A DNA stretch of 64,000 nt from Thermostichus lividus PCC 6715 (GTDB lineage Bacteria > Cyanobacteriota > Cyanobacteriia > Thermosynechococcales > Thermosynechococcaceae). Both the position numbers and the translations under genes were made by a program. The notes beneath the pieces were generated by a model that worked only from the letters and a program-made list of their open reading frames with translations, was not told the DNA's origin and made no database searches. The stretch is taken from assembly GCF_002754935.1 (NCBI RefSeq), contig NZ_CP018092.1, forward strand, positions 2,232,001 to 2,296,000, in the 5' to 3' direction. Below, in pieces: positions 50,882-59,758 of this stretch; position 1 is the stretch's first letter; the number at the start of each line of letters is the position of its first letter.

Positions 50882-52291
50882 ATGTTCGATTGGCAGCAGC
50901 GGTTTTCTAAACTCCTATGGTCTATTTCCGGCCGGTTATTGGTCGTCATGCTGCTGACCTCGCTGCTTCCTATGGGAGCAGTGGTACTCTACAACCAGTC
51001 GGAAAGTAGCTTGATGATGGAGGATGCCGAAATCCAAGCCTTGAAACTACTAGCCATTGGCAAAGCTCGTTCCCTTGATCAGTTGATTAATGATGTGCTC
51101 AGTGATGCCAGGCTAGTGGCGGAAGACTATGAAATTCAGCGGTTTCTGAGGGATGCGATTGACTTTCCTAGCGATCACACCTCTATCCAGAGCCTGCTGC
51201 GCAGTGTGAACAATCTCAGCCACACCTACAACGACGTGATCCTCTTAACCCGTGAGGGGCGCTCCATCCAAGCAACTGACCCTGCCTTGATTGGCGATGA
51301 CTATTCGCAAACGGAGCTTTGGCAGCGGGGCATTCAAGAGAATAATTTCGTCTCGACGGTGAAGATCAAAAGCACGATCGCCAATGAACCAGTATTTGTT
51401 GTCTTTCAGCGCATTCGGGACAACAATCAAAGATTGCTAGGGGCGGTCTTACTAACGCTGCGTGCCGCTGCCATTAAAGACATCATTACCTATCTGGTGC
51501 CGGATATTCGCGGCGAGTCGTTTCTAATTGATCATCATGGCCTGATGCTCAGCAGCACCAACCCCAATATTGATTTGCACAGTTTAGAACCACTGTCCGA
51601 GCCAGTTATCCGCTCTTATTTCCTCTTTGTGCCGCCCCAACCCATTCCTACCTTGAGCGATCGCTCCAATAAGCGGCTGCGGGACGTGATTTTCGGCTCG
51701 AATCGTCCCGGAACGTTAGCCTATTCAGAAAATGACGATCGCCGCCCAGACCATGTGTTAGCCTATGCGCCACTGGCTCGAAAACAAGCAGCAGTGGTGG
51801 TTAGTGTGCGCCTACAGGAGTTTCTCGCTCCCCTCGATGCCTTAGCGATGCGGGGCTTAGTGAGTTTGCTATTTGTGGGCGGCGGGGTTATTGTCATCTC
51901 CTTAGTTGTGGCGCAATCCATTACGAGACCGATTCGGGCGATCGCCACAGCTGCTCGCAACCTCAAAAACGATCGATTTGACGCCAGCGTTCTTACGCCC
52001 TATACCCACTCTCAGGATGATATGGGGGAACTCGCACAAACATTTTTAGAAATGGCTCTAGAAGTAGAGCACCGCCACCACCAATTGCAACAGCAGCTCA
52101 GTGATCTCAAGATTGAAATTGATCAAGAGAAACGCAAAAAAGCAGTTGCAGAAATTACCGAAACAGATTATTTCCAAACCTTGCGCGATCGCGCCCATGC
52201 CCTACGGCAACAGGCAAAATCTGCCCCAACTCATCCTAGCGCAGCGGGCAATGACCCCCAGTCTCAGGAGACCCCCAACCATGAGTCCTAG
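50882..52291 (+). CDS. Cache/HAMP sensory membrane protein without output domain
   Basis: A 469-residue protein. A helix at about 17-38 is followed by an extracytoplasmic dCache-like domain (about 40-320; DVILLTREGRSIQATDPALIGDDY, ESFLIDHHGLMLSSTNPNI), a second helix (about 325-350) and a HAMP domain (SITRPIRAIATAARNLKNDRFD). A coiled coil and a low-complexity tail close it. There is no kinase, cyclase or methyl-accepting region, so output must be through a partner. ATG 50882. Its stop lies inside the start of the next gene (11-bp overlap), which hints at coupling. Confidence 0.75.
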   Translation: MFDWQQRFSKLLWSISGRLLVVMLLTSLLPMGAVVLYNQSESSLMMEDAEIQALKLLAIGKARSLDQLINDVLSDARLVAEDYEIQRFLRDAIDFPSDHTSIQSLLRSVNNLSHTYNDVILLTREGRSIQATDPALIGDDYSQTELWQRGIQENNFVSTVKIKSTIANEPVFVVFQRIRDNNQRLLGAVLLTLRAAAIKDIITYLVPDIRGESFLIDHHGLMLSSTNPNIDLHSLEPLSEPVIRSYFLFVPPQPIPTLSDRSNKRLRDVIFGSNRPGTLAYSENDDRRPDHVLAYAPLARKQAAVVVSVRLQEFLAPLDALAMRGLVSLLFVGGGVIVISLVVAQSITRPIRAIATAARNLKNDRFDASVLTPYTHSQDDMGELAQTFLEMALEVEHRHHQLQQQLSDLKIEIDQEKRKKAVAEITETDYFQTLRDRAHALRQQAKSAPTHPSAAGNDPQSQETPNHES

Positions 52292-52835
52292 CTCGAACCC
52301 AACACCCACCATCCCTGCCTTAGCCACCTTGCCGCGCCATCCCTACATTGACGCTGCTGGCCAAGTGGCACCCAACCTACAGAGCTGCATTGGGGTCTAT
52401 GCCATTTTTGATGCTGCCGAGGTATTGCAGTACATTGGCTATTCCCGGGATATACGGCTGAGCCTCCAGCAGCACCTTGTCCGCTGCCCCAACGAGTGCG
52501 TGAGCTACGCCGTCGTTAGCATCGATCGCCCCGATCGCCCGTGGTTGCAGGCCATTCAAGCACAATGGATAGCTGAAGTAGGGGCAATTCCCATTGGCAA
52601 TGCCCAAGAGCGAGCGCGCTGGGAGCAGGCCATTGATGTGCGCCCCCTGATGAGCGTCGCTGAGGCAGAAGCTCTCGCCACCGCAGACCCATTGCAGCAA
52701 CCAAAACTCCTGAAACAGGTTGCACGGCGGGTTGAGGCCGACATTCTTAAGCAGTTGCACCAGCGATCGCTGCGAGAAACCTTAGTGTTTAACCCAAAAC
52801 TCAAGGAGAGCGGACGACTAGACCTCAAGTCATAG
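52281..52835 (+). CDS. GIY-YIG domain protein
   Basis: A 184-residue protein with a compact GIY-YIG fold near residues 36-95: GVYAIFDAAEVLQYIGYSRDIRLS gives the two signature strands and Arg. A helical C-terminal region (RWEQAIDVRPLMSVAEAEAL) follows. Family members include homing endonucleases, UvrC and uncharacterised repair proteins; no catalytic Glu can be confirmed by eye. ATG 52281 has GGAG upstream and overlaps the Cache/HAMP gene. The open frame continues upstream but inside that gene. Confidence 0.72.
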   Translation: MSPSSNPTPTIPALATLPRHPYIDAAGQVAPNLQSCIGVYAIFDAAEVLQYIGYSRDIRLSLQQHLVRCPNECVSYAVVSIDRPDRPWLQAIQAQWIAEVGAIPIGNAQERARWEQAIDVRPLMSVAEAEALATADPLQQPKLLKQVARRVEADILKQLHQRSLRETLVFNPKLKESGRLDLKS

Positions 52836-52895
52836 ACATTCTCTAAAGAAAGCATTAGCCTGAAACAGGCACACATTAGCCTTTAGGAGACGTCT

Positions 52896-53552
52896 ATGGC
52901 GGAAACACCCGTCCCCCCTGAAACCGTCCTGCACCAGTTACAATGGCGGTACGCCACAAAAAAATTTGATCCCAGCCGACCCATTCCCGATAGTCTTTGG
53001 CAGGTTCTCTGTCAAAGCTTAGTTTTGGCTCCCTCATCCTTTGGCTTGCAGCCGTGGAAGTTTTTTGTGATTACCACCCCTGACCTTCGGCAGGCGCTTT
53101 TACCCCATACCTGGAATCAACGCCAAGTAGTTGATGCCTCTCATTTAGTAGTGTTTGCCATTAAAACAGGGATTAACGCCGCAGATGTGGATCGCTACTT
53201 GGCTCGCCAAGCCGAAGTGCACAACACCAGCGTAGAAAACTTACAAAAGTACGGCGACATCGTCAAAGGATTTCTGCAATCGCCGCCCTACCCTCTCAAC
53301 CTCGATGAGTGGTCAACTCGCCAAGTGTATATTGCCCTGAGCCAGTTTATGGTCACCGCCGCCATGCTGGGCATAGATACCTGCCCCATGGAAGGATTCC
53401 TACCGCAGGAATACGACCGCGTGCTAGGCTTACCCGATCAGGGCTACCATGCCGTTGTGGTTTGCGCTGCTGGCTATCGCGCCGCCGATGACAAGTATGC
53501 CACCTTACCTAAGGTGCGCTATCCCCTTGAGGCCGTGATAGAAGTTCGTTAA
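52896..53552 (+). CDS. Nitroreductase-family NAD(P)H oxidoreductase
   Basis: A 218-residue FMN enzyme of the NfsB type: QWRYATKKFDPSRPIPD at the start (FMN phosphate contacts), SLVLAPSSFGLQPWKFFVI near 45, and ACMEGF-like DTCPMEGFLPQEYDRVLGL near 162. Such enzymes reduce quinones, nitro compounds or flavins; the natural substrate is unknown. Start ATG 52896 has AGGAG upstream. It is monocistronic and convergent with the porin gene. Confidence 0.88.
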   Translation: MAETPVPPETVLHQLQWRYATKKFDPSRPIPDSLWQVLCQSLVLAPSSFGLQPWKFFVITTPDLRQALLPHTWNQRQVVDASHLVVFAIKTGINAADVDRYLARQAEVHNTSVENLQKYGDIVKGFLQSPPYPLNLDEWSTRQVYIALSQFMVTAAMLGIDTCPMEGFLPQEYDRVLGLPDQGYHAVVVCAAGYRAADDKYATLPKVRYPLEAVIEVR

Positions 53553-53560
53553 CTTAGGTG

Positions 53561-53590
53561 CAAAAAAGGGCAGCTCCGTAGAACTGCCCT
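53561..53590 (-). terminator. Rho-independent terminator of the porin gene
   Basis: AGGGCAG/CTGCCCT stem (53567-53573 with 53584-53590); on the minus strand six T follow. It may also stop the convergent nitroreductase transcript, but no T-run lies on that side. Confidence 0.85.
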
Positions 53591-53626
53591 CAATCAATTG
53601 AGAATTAAATCAAGTATCGGCAAACC

Positions 53627-55465
53627 TTAGAACGTGAAGGTTGTCCGAATGACGCCTTGAAGAATTGGCTGACCAGAAATAAGCCCAGCACCATTGGTGT
53701 TGTTGGGGTTAATGATCGCCGTGAAGATAGGCGTAATGCTGATGTTGTCGCTGATGGGGAACTTGTAGAAAGCTTCAACGTTAACTTGGTTAGCATTGTT
53801 GATAAAGCCAGCGGAAGGAGCACTGTTAATAAACGGTGCGCCCGCAGCAGCCGCCAACACAGACCCCGGAACCAACAAGTCTTTGTAGCCAATCCCCGCC
53901 ATGAAGGAGTAGGCCATCATACCAGAGGCAGGGAACCCTAGGAAGGAGTAGGGCAAGGGAGACATCCGTGGATTGTAGCTCGCCGGAATACCGGCAACAC
54001 CAGCACGACCAAAAATCCCTAAGCGACCAAGGTTGAGCTCAAAGTTAAGACCACCGGCACGGCTTTCGACCCCATAGGTTTTGGAGTAGGTGCCTTGCAG
54101 TTTAACAGCATAGCTGTTGCGGCCATTGCCAAAGGTGTTGGCATACTCTAACTCAAGCGATCCTTGGAAGGGATCACCTGCAAAGCCACCGCTGGGAAGC
54201 GCGCCAGAGAAGGGGTTACCTGCATTGGCAGCAATGTAGAGCGCCCGAGCAGTAAATGGTCCTTCATTGGGGTTCCACTGAATCGCAGCACCCGCACCAC
54301 CCAAGAAGTTCAAGGCATAGGGCACGATGAAGGGGTTGTTGATGAAGAAGTAGGTGCCAAAGTCACTGGCTGGGGAGTTGGCCCAACTGTTGGTGTCGAT
54401 GATGTCGCTAGGATAGAACTGCGGACCGGCGGTAATCGTAACGTCCTGCGTAGGCTTGAAGCTATAGGCCAAGCGGTACAAGTTTACACCAGGACCAAAA
54501 CCGGACCAGTAGTACTGGCTAGGGCTGAAGTAGGGCAAGGGAGCACCAAAGGTAGCTGTTGGGTTACCACCAATCCCAGTGCCGTAGGCGAAGGGGTTCT
54601 GGTTGAGACCAACCCCATAGGTACTGATAGCATCCAACCCACCATTCCCTGTCGAAAGACTGGTTTGCAGCAGGTCAGTGCCTGTGAAGCTGGTATTCAG
54701 GTTGAGAATAACCGCCGCAATAACTGTTGGATTAGTTTGGGTTGGCGTAAAAGAGACAATCGGGAAAAATCCAGGAGGTGAAGTACTCCCCGGAACGGTA
54801 CTGCTGGGAACACCCGAACCAAGGCTAAAGGGTGGGTTGGCGGTAAGCGCACTGCTGCTAAAGCGGCCACCGTATTGCACCGACATCACGGCAGTACCGG
54901 TGAGTTTAGTAGTGGTCGAAAATTGAGTCGCTTCGAGGGCAGCAGTCCGTGCTTCAAGGTTATCGACACGACCGCGTAGGGTGGCCAGTTCAGCAGCGAA
55001 CTCATCCATCAGTTTTTGCAGGGTGGCGAGTTCTTCTTTGGTGGCAAAGCGATCGCTAATAACGTCCAAGCAGGCGTTCAGGGCAGCAGCCATTTCGTAA
55101 CGGGTGGCGGCACGGTTGCCACGGAAGGTGCCATCGGGATAACCCGCAATACAACCATATTTTTCAACGAGGGATGCCAAGGCTTGGTACGCCCAGTCCG
55201 TTGGGCGAACATCTGACAACTGAGATACCGAGGTCACCTGACCCATGGATTCTTCGTTTGCCAATAGCTGGTTGACTGAAGTGATGGCACCAGAGGCATC
55301 CGCAATGGCATTGGGGGCAGGCAACGCTTCGGAAACTTGTAGATTTTGGGGTTCGGCCGCAATCAGATTTTCAAAGGAAGCGGGTTCATTAGCTGTAGCA
55401 ATGTTGGCCCCTGCAACAACACCCAGTAGGCTCAAGCTACCCGCTAAAAGGTACGTTTTTTTCAC
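53627..55465 (-). CDS. SLH-domain outer-membrane porin (iron-uptake porin / Som type)
   Basis: A 612-residue outer-membrane protein. A signal peptide (residues 1-25, ends ATANE) is followed by an SLH domain (about 65-115; DVRPTDWAYQALASLVEKYGCI, YPDGTFRGNRAATRYEMAAAL) that anchors it to peptidoglycan-linked polymer, a coiled coil (ATLRGRVDNLEARTAALEAT) and an OprB-like beta-barrel ending in aromatic F-T-F. GTG 55465 is preceded by GAGGAG at 8 nt and gives MKKTYLLAGS; the GTG at 55480 precedes that site. Som-type porins are the most abundant outer-membrane proteins of cyanobacteria. Confidence 0.9.
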   Translation of the reverse strand: MKKTYLLAGSLSLLGVVAGANIATANEPASFENLIAAEPQNLQVSEALPAPNAIADASGAITSVNQLLANEESMGQVTSVSQLSDVRPTDWAYQALASLVEKYGCIAGYPDGTFRGNRAATRYEMAAALNACLDVISDRFATKEELATLQKLMDEFAAELATLRGRVDNLEARTAALEATQFSTTTKLTGTAVMSVQYGGRFSSSALTANPPFSLGSGVPSSTVPGSTSPPGFFPIVSFTPTQTNPTVIAAVILNLNTSFTGTDLLQTSLSTGNGGLDAISTYGVGLNQNPFAYGTGIGGNPTATFGAPLPYFSPSQYYWSGFGPGVNLYRLAYSFKPTQDVTITAGPQFYPSDIIDTNSWANSPASDFGTYFFINNPFIVPYALNFLGGAGAAIQWNPNEGPFTARALYIAANAGNPFSGALPSGGFAGDPFQGSLELEYANTFGNGRNSYAVKLQGTYSKTYGVESRAGGLNFELNLGRLGIFGRAGVAGIPASYNPRMSPLPYSFLGFPASGMMAYSFMAGIGYKDLLVPGSVLAAAAGAPFINSAPSAGFINNANQVNVEAFYKFPISDNISITPIFTAIINPNNTNGAGLISGQPILQGVIRTTFTF

Positions 55466-55732
55466 AATGTTACTCCTCACTCACGAGCATTCTGGGTAGG
55501 CAGAGCGAAAACTCAGTCTGCTATCCCCTAATACCTAGCTTACACAATATAGCTTAGTCGAGTGGCTAGCTTATTATGCAAACCTTGGTAGATTCTAGTC
55601 TCTCCGTTGGGAATTCGTCAATTGTTTTTTTACTTTTCTAGAATTGTTTTCTAGAATTCTTTTTTTGTACAGGGGCGGTGTTCCATACAATTAGTTTAAG
55701 CGCCAGACCAAAGCGACAATGTGGAGTGTGCC

Positions 55733-56398
55733 TTGAACAAGTCCCCTTTGAGCGCAATGGAGGTGTTAGCTCGCTACCGCCGTGGCGATCGCCAGTTTAT
55801 GGGGGCGAACCTCACCGGTATCGACCTCGAAGGCGCGGATCTGCGGGGTGTGAACTTGCAGGGCGCGAATCTGAGCCAAGCGAACCTTGCCCATGCCAAC
55901 CTTGAAGGAGCGAACCTGAGTGCGGCTAACTTAGATCAGGCCAATGTGGTTGGCGCACATCTGAGGGGGGCAAATCTTGAGAATGCGCTGCTGGGCACCA
56001 TTATCCGTTATCCACTCCCACCAGCCCCCTTGACCCCGCCGCTCACTGTGGCAGAGATTCTCCAGCAGTACCAACGCGGGGTTCGCCAGTTCCATGGCTT
56101 AGATCTAAGTCAATTTGATTTTGAAGGGGAAGACCTGAGCGGTATTGATTTTGCAGGCTGCTGCTTAGAGGGCAGTAACTTTAAGTTGGCTATTCTCCAG
56201 GACGCGAATTTTGCAGGGGCGAACTTGCGATCGGCCAGCTTGGCCATGGCGGATCTGCAGCAGGCTAACTTTGCGGGGGCAGATCTGCGGGGTTGTTCCC
56301 TCAAGGGTGCCGATCGCCGTGGGGCACGCTACGATGGCAAGACGCAATTTGATCCGGACTTTGATCCGAAAAAAGGAGGGATGCGGCAGGTTAATTAA
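55733..56398 (+). CDS. Pentapeptide-repeat protein with two repeat blocks
   Basis: A 221-residue protein. Block 1 (about 25-90) and block 2 (about 140-200) consist of A(N/D)LxxA repeats (ANLSQANLAHANLEGANLSA), which fold as a right-handed quadrilateral helix. Each block is preceded by a similar sequence, VLARYRRGDRQFMGANL and ILQQYQRGVRQFHGLDL, so the gene looks like an internal duplication. Start TTG 55733 has GGAG 6 nt upstream; GTG 55721 and ATG 55757 are alternatives. Function unknown. Confidence 0.82.
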   Translation: MNKSPLSAMEVLARYRRGDRQFMGANLTGIDLEGADLRGVNLQGANLSQANLAHANLEGANLSAANLDQANVVGAHLRGANLENALLGTIIRYPLPPAPLTPPLTVAEILQQYQRGVRQFHGLDLSQFDFEGEDLSGIDFAGCCLEGSNFKLAILQDANFAGANLRSASLAMADLQQANFAGADLRGCSLKGADRRGARYDGKTQFDPDFDPKKGGMRQVN

Positions 56399-56499
56399 GC
56401 TAGGCTTAGGTAAGCTAATTTGAACCGTTTGTCAAGTCATCAAGGGCTGGTTTATCGAATGTGAGCGAACAACCCCGTCCGCTTGCAGTGGGGAGGATG

Positions 56500-57297
56500 T
56501 CAAAGGGTTGCCGTGCCCACTTGATCCAGCACTCGAATTGGGCCTGTGACATCCCCTGTGAGAAACTGCCGCAGGTAAGGATTGTCTGTTGTTTTCGCTT
56601 CGGCGCGGCTGCCCTGCCAGCAAATACGTCCTTGATAGAGCAAGATGAGGCGATCGCCCGTGCGCTCGATGGTACTGTTTTGGTGAGTCACAATAGCGTA
56701 GGCATGACCTGTGCGTTCCTTAAGATCGCGGATGAGCTGCTCCACGACGGTTGAGGCAATGGGGTCTAAGCCTGCGGTGGGTTCGTCGTACAGCAGTAAT
56801 CGCGGATCATCCTCGGTATCATCGGGATTGTCAGCAATGGCACGGGCTAAACTCACCCGCTTGCGCATACCGCCAGAGAGTTGCGCTGGATAGAGGTCTT
56901 CCATCCCAGATAAGCCCACCATCGCTAGTTTTTCACTGACAATCTCGCGGATGCGTGCCTCCGGCAGTCGTGTGTGGTGATACAGATAAAAGCCGACATT
57001 TTCGCCAACTGTAAGCGAGTCAAACAGCGCCGACTGTTGGAATACCATACTCATGCGCACGTGGTGATGGCCGTCTTGCAGCAATCCTTGCCGCCGCTCC
57101 CCCGCAATATAAATCTCACCGCTATCCGGCTCCAGTAACCCTGCAATGAGGCGCAAAACCGTGGACTTGCCTGTTCCCGACGGCCCTAAAATGGCCAAGG
57201 CATCATCAGGATAAATGCAAAGATCGATGTTGTCTAAGACTCGCTGGTTGCCAAAGGCTTTCGAGATGCCTCGTAGTTCGACCAATGGCTCGGGCAT
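56500..57297 (-). CDS. ABC transporter ATPase, MlaF-like (lipid/MCE system)
   Basis: A 265-residue ATPase. Walker A GPSGTGKSTVL near 38, Q-loop MVFQQSALFDSLTV near 86, signature LSGGMRKRVSLARAIA near 145 and Walker B LLLYDEPTAGLDP near 170. The LSGGM(R/K)KR signature and FDSLTV are typical of MlaF/Ttg2A-type ATPases that work with MCE-domain proteins in lipid or thylakoid-membrane transport. No permease or MCE gene is in the window. Start ATG 57297, 15 bp after the HEAT gene on the same strand. Confidence 0.85.
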   Translation of the reverse strand: MPEPLVELRGISKAFGNQRVLDNIDLCIYPDDALAILGPSGTGKSTVLRLIAGLLEPDSGEIYIAGERRQGLLQDGHHHVRMSMVFQQSALFDSLTVGENVGFYLYHHTRLPEARIREIVSEKLAMVGLSGMEDLYPAQLSGGMRKRVSLARAIADNPDDTEDDPRLLLYDEPTAGLDPIASTVVEQLIRDLKERTGHAYAIVTHQNSTIERTGDRLILLYQGRICWQGSRAEAKTTDNPYLRQFLTGDVTGPIRVLDQVGTATL

Positions 57298-57312
57298 GGT
57301 TACTGTCCCTAC

Positions 57313-58074
57313 CTATGCAAATGGCTCACACTCAAGGTCTTCGATGGCTTGCAGACCCCGCGCATCCCCTAGCTTAAAGAGAGCGGCTTTGGCATCTTCT
57401 TGAACCCCCATATCACTGTCGTGCAGGGCAGCAATCAGGTGATCAATAGCCTCGGTATAAAGTTGCCCTAGGGGAATTTTGCGGCAAGCGTGCCCCAGCG
57501 CCCAAGCGCAGTTACTGCGAACGGCAGCAATGGTATCCTGCGCAAGGGCAAGGGCAAGGGCAGGAATGACGGTGGCCGCTGCGTCTTCACTGGCTTCAGC
57601 GACCTGTCCGAGGGAACTAGCTGCCCACAAACGCACCGCGGAAATGTCGGTCTGCAAGGCACGAATCAAGGGTTCTAGGGTGCGGCGATAAATTTCGGGA
57701 AAGGGAAAGCGGACACCACAGTTTCCCAACGCCCAGACAATCCCTTTGCGAACATAGCCATTCCAGTCTCGCTCGAGTTGCTGAATGAGCGCGTCCACAG
57801 CGGCGGTACTCAGGTTGCGCCCTAGGGCGTAGGCTGCACTGACCCGCACGAGGGGACAGGATTCCTGCAATAGGTGAATGAGGTGGGGGGTGGCACGCTC
57901 ATCCTGTAGTTCACAAAAGGCACGGGCGGCTAGCATCCGCTCAGTGACATCTTCAGAGGTCAGCAGCCCCAGCATTATTTCTGGATCGGGGCGATCGCCT
58001 TCCTCACTCGGGAGCGCCGCTAGCGCATCTTCTGTGTCTGGGGTATCGAGGAAAGGAAAATCATTGTCATCCAT
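57313..58074 (-). CDS. HEAT-repeat protein
   Basis: A 253-residue all-helical protein. After an acidic N-terminus, repeats such as TERMLAARAFCELQDERATPHL, LVRVSAAYALGRNLSTAAVDAL, YVRKGIVWALGNCG and GVQEDAKAALFKLGDARGLQ cover the rest. They resemble CpcE/F and NblB-like folds, but there is no specific lyase signature. It lies between ureB and the MlaF-like gene on the same strand. In cyanobacteria such proteins often act in phycobilisome or complex assembly; that is only a guess here. Confidence 0.75.
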   Translation of the reverse strand: MDDNDFPFLDTPDTEDALAALPSEEGDRPDPEIMLGLLTSEDVTERMLAARAFCELQDERATPHLIHLLQESCPLVRVSAAYALGRNLSTAAVDALIQQLERDWNGYVRKGIVWALGNCGVRFPFPEIYRRTLEPLIRALQTDISAVRLWAASSLGQVAEASEDAAATVIPALALALAQDTIAAVRSNCAWALGHACRKIPLGQLYTEAIDHLIAALHDSDMGVQEDAKAALFKLGDARGLQAIEDLECEPFA

Positions 58075-58116
58075 AGTATTCCTACTGTACAGGATGGCAT
58101 TAATCCCGACTAGCCC

Positions 58117-58434
58117 CTAGGATGCGGGATCAAGGGCGCTGTTCACTAGGCCTCTAAACCCATAGATGTGACGGCACCCCCCATAAGCCACTAACTGTAC
58201 TGAGCGCTCATCTCCCGGCTCAAAGCGAATAGCCGTGCCCGCAGGAATATCTAAGCGCATCCCCTTTGCCTGCTCGCGGTCAAAGTGCAGGGCAGCATTC
58301 ACTTCATAGAAATGGTAGTGAGATCCCACTTGGATGGGGCGATCGCCCGTGTTGGCCACCGTCAAGGTCACCGTGGGGCGACCAGCATTGAGTTCAAGGG
58401 TCCCCTCAGCGGGAATCAGTTCACCAGGAATCAT
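58117..58434 (-). CDS. ureB: Urease beta subunit, orphan
   Basis: A 105-residue structural subunit of nickel urease. [40 protein letters not shown] and [13 protein letters not shown] match the family over its whole length. ATG 58434 has GGAGG upstream, intact despite a transposon end only 28 bp further. Neither ureA nor ureC adjoins it; downstream on the same strand is the HEAT gene. Either the urease genes are dispersed in this lineage or the cluster was broken at the insertion site. Confidence 0.93.
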   Translation of the reverse strand: MIPGELIPAEGTLELNAGRPTVTLTVANTGDRPIQVGSHYHFYEVNAALHFDREQAKGMRLDIPAGTAIRFEPGDERSVQLVAYGGCRHIYGFRGLVNSALDPAS

Positions 58435-58462
58435 GATGCCTCCAACATTTGCAACGTATGCA

Positions 58463-58640
58463 TTGACATACTCCCCTGCCTAAAGGCAGGGGATTCTTGT
58501 TCTTGGTTCTGCGAGCGCACTTACTTCATCAGGTTGCCCATCAAAAGCAGAGGTGCATCTCTCCCCAAGCGTTCCCTCTTGCGAGGTGGTTCCCTTTTGC
58601 CCAAAGGTACCGTTGAGCCACTCCATTCCCAAGATGCTTA
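58463..58640 (-). ncRNA. Candidate omega-RNA and right end of the tnpB element
   Basis: On the minus strand the tnpB 3' end runs into a perfect hairpin (58473-58492, stem CCCCTGCC/GGCAGGGG) preceded by GAAT and ending GTATGTCAA at 58463. The last about 150 nt are conserved in the two family B MITEs and the relic at 7957, in which the protein frame is lost. Conservation without coding fits a structured omega-RNA, which in TnpB systems overlaps the gene end and takes its guide from the flank, here the ureB leader. The tnpB stop lies in the hairpin loop. The 5' limit is approximate. Confidence 0.5.
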
Positions 58641-59742
58641 GTCCCTTCTTGAGGATGTTCAGAGCCGCGTTCTGGTCTCTGTCCATCTCAAACCCACACC
58701 TAGGACAACTATGGGTTCTAGTGGATAAGGTTTTCACGACCCTATGCCCACAGTTACTGCAATCCTGCGTGGTGTACTGCGGCGGCACGCTGACTACTGC
58801 CTTGTCCCATACCTTACCGTAGTAGTCTAGCCAAGCAGTGAATTGAGACCAGCCAGCATCATGGATGGATTTGGCAAGATGATGATTCTTAACTAGATTC
58901 TTCACCTGCAAGTCTTCATACGCCACGACATCGTGAGATGCCACCACGCACCGTGCCTGCTTAATTGCCCAGTCTTTACGCTGGCGTTGAACTTTCAGAT
59001 GTACTTTGCCTAGTCGCTTTCTTTGCTTGTGGTAGTTCTTGGATTGAGGTTTCGCCCCTTTCCTGAACTTCCGACTTAACCTGCGTTGATGCTGTTTTAA
59101 CCTCCGTTCACTACGTCTTAAAAACTTAGGACAATCGACCGTGTTTCCGTTCTGGTCGGTGTAAAAGTGTTTTAACCCCAAGTCAATACCGATGACATTG
59201 CCTGTGTATTGTCCTTGCTCTTTGCGCTCTACATCCAAGCAGAATTGAGCATAGTACCCATCTGCCCTGCGTATCACCCGCACCCGATTGATTTTGGAGT
59301 TCAGGATATGGTGTCTTGCTTCTCCATTGCAGTACAGAGCAAACGAACCAGCATTAAAGTCATCAGTGAAGGTGATGGACATTCCATCTCCTGACAGCTT
59401 CCAGCCCGATACCTTGTATTCCACAGAACGGCAATGCTTCTTAAACTTGGGATACCCTTTCTTGATCGCCTTGTTTCTGCAGTTGGTATAGAAGCGAGAG
59501 ATGGAAGCCCAAGCTCGCTCTGCACTTGCCTGCCTTGCTGATGAGTTTAACTTCTTGGCAAAGGCAAACTCTTTAGATAAGTCTTTGCAGTGGGCATAGA
59601 GAACAGCTTTGTTTACGCTCTTGTTGTCCATCCAGTACCGCACACATTTGTTTCTGACAAACTGAGCGGTGCGGATGGCTTCATCCAGAGCCTGATACTG
59701 CTCTGCTGTGCCGTTTAGTAGCTTGGCTTCTCTGACTAACAT
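58480..59742 (-). CDS. tnpB: TnpB RNA-guided endonuclease of an IS200/IS605 element
   Basis: A 420-residue protein that appears intact. RuvC catalytic residues are D187 (VIGIDLGLKHF), E276 (VAYEDLQVKNL) and D354/D356 (FEMDRDQNAALN). A zinc finger has C328, C331, C346 and C349 (CSNCGHRV...CPRCGFE). Spacing agrees with characterised TnpB enzymes, which cut DNA next to a transposon-associated motif using an omega-RNA. No tnpA lies nearby. Upstream there is no recognisable left end; the start codon is 13 bp from the TTAC at which the MITE is inserted. ATG 59742. Confidence 0.93.
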   Translation of the reverse strand: MLVREAKLLNGTAEQYQALDEAIRTAQFVRNKCVRYWMDNKSVNKAVLYAHCKDLSKEFAFAKKLNSSARQASAERAWASISRFYTNCRNKAIKKGYPKFKKHCRSVEYKVSGWKLSGDGMSITFTDDFNAGSFALYCNGEARHHILNSKINRVRVIRRADGYYAQFCLDVERKEQGQYTGNVIGIDLGLKHFYTDQNGNTVDCPKFLRRSERRLKQHQRRLSRKFRKGAKPQSKNYHKQRKRLGKVHLKVQRQRKDWAIKQARCVVASHDVVAYEDLQVKNLVKNHHLAKSIHDAGWSQFTAWLDYYGKVWDKAVVSVPPQYTTQDCSNCGHRVVKTLSTRTHSCPRCGFEMDRDQNAALNILKKGLSILGMEWLNGTFGQKGTTSQEGTLGERCTSAFDGQPDEVSALAEPRTRIPCL

Positions 59743-59758
59743 AATGATATTTTATTAC

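Noticed and set aside
54164-54781. 205-codon frame opposite the porin gene
   Set aside because: Porin frame is clearly the real one (signal peptide, SLH domain, start site); the opposite frame is compositional.
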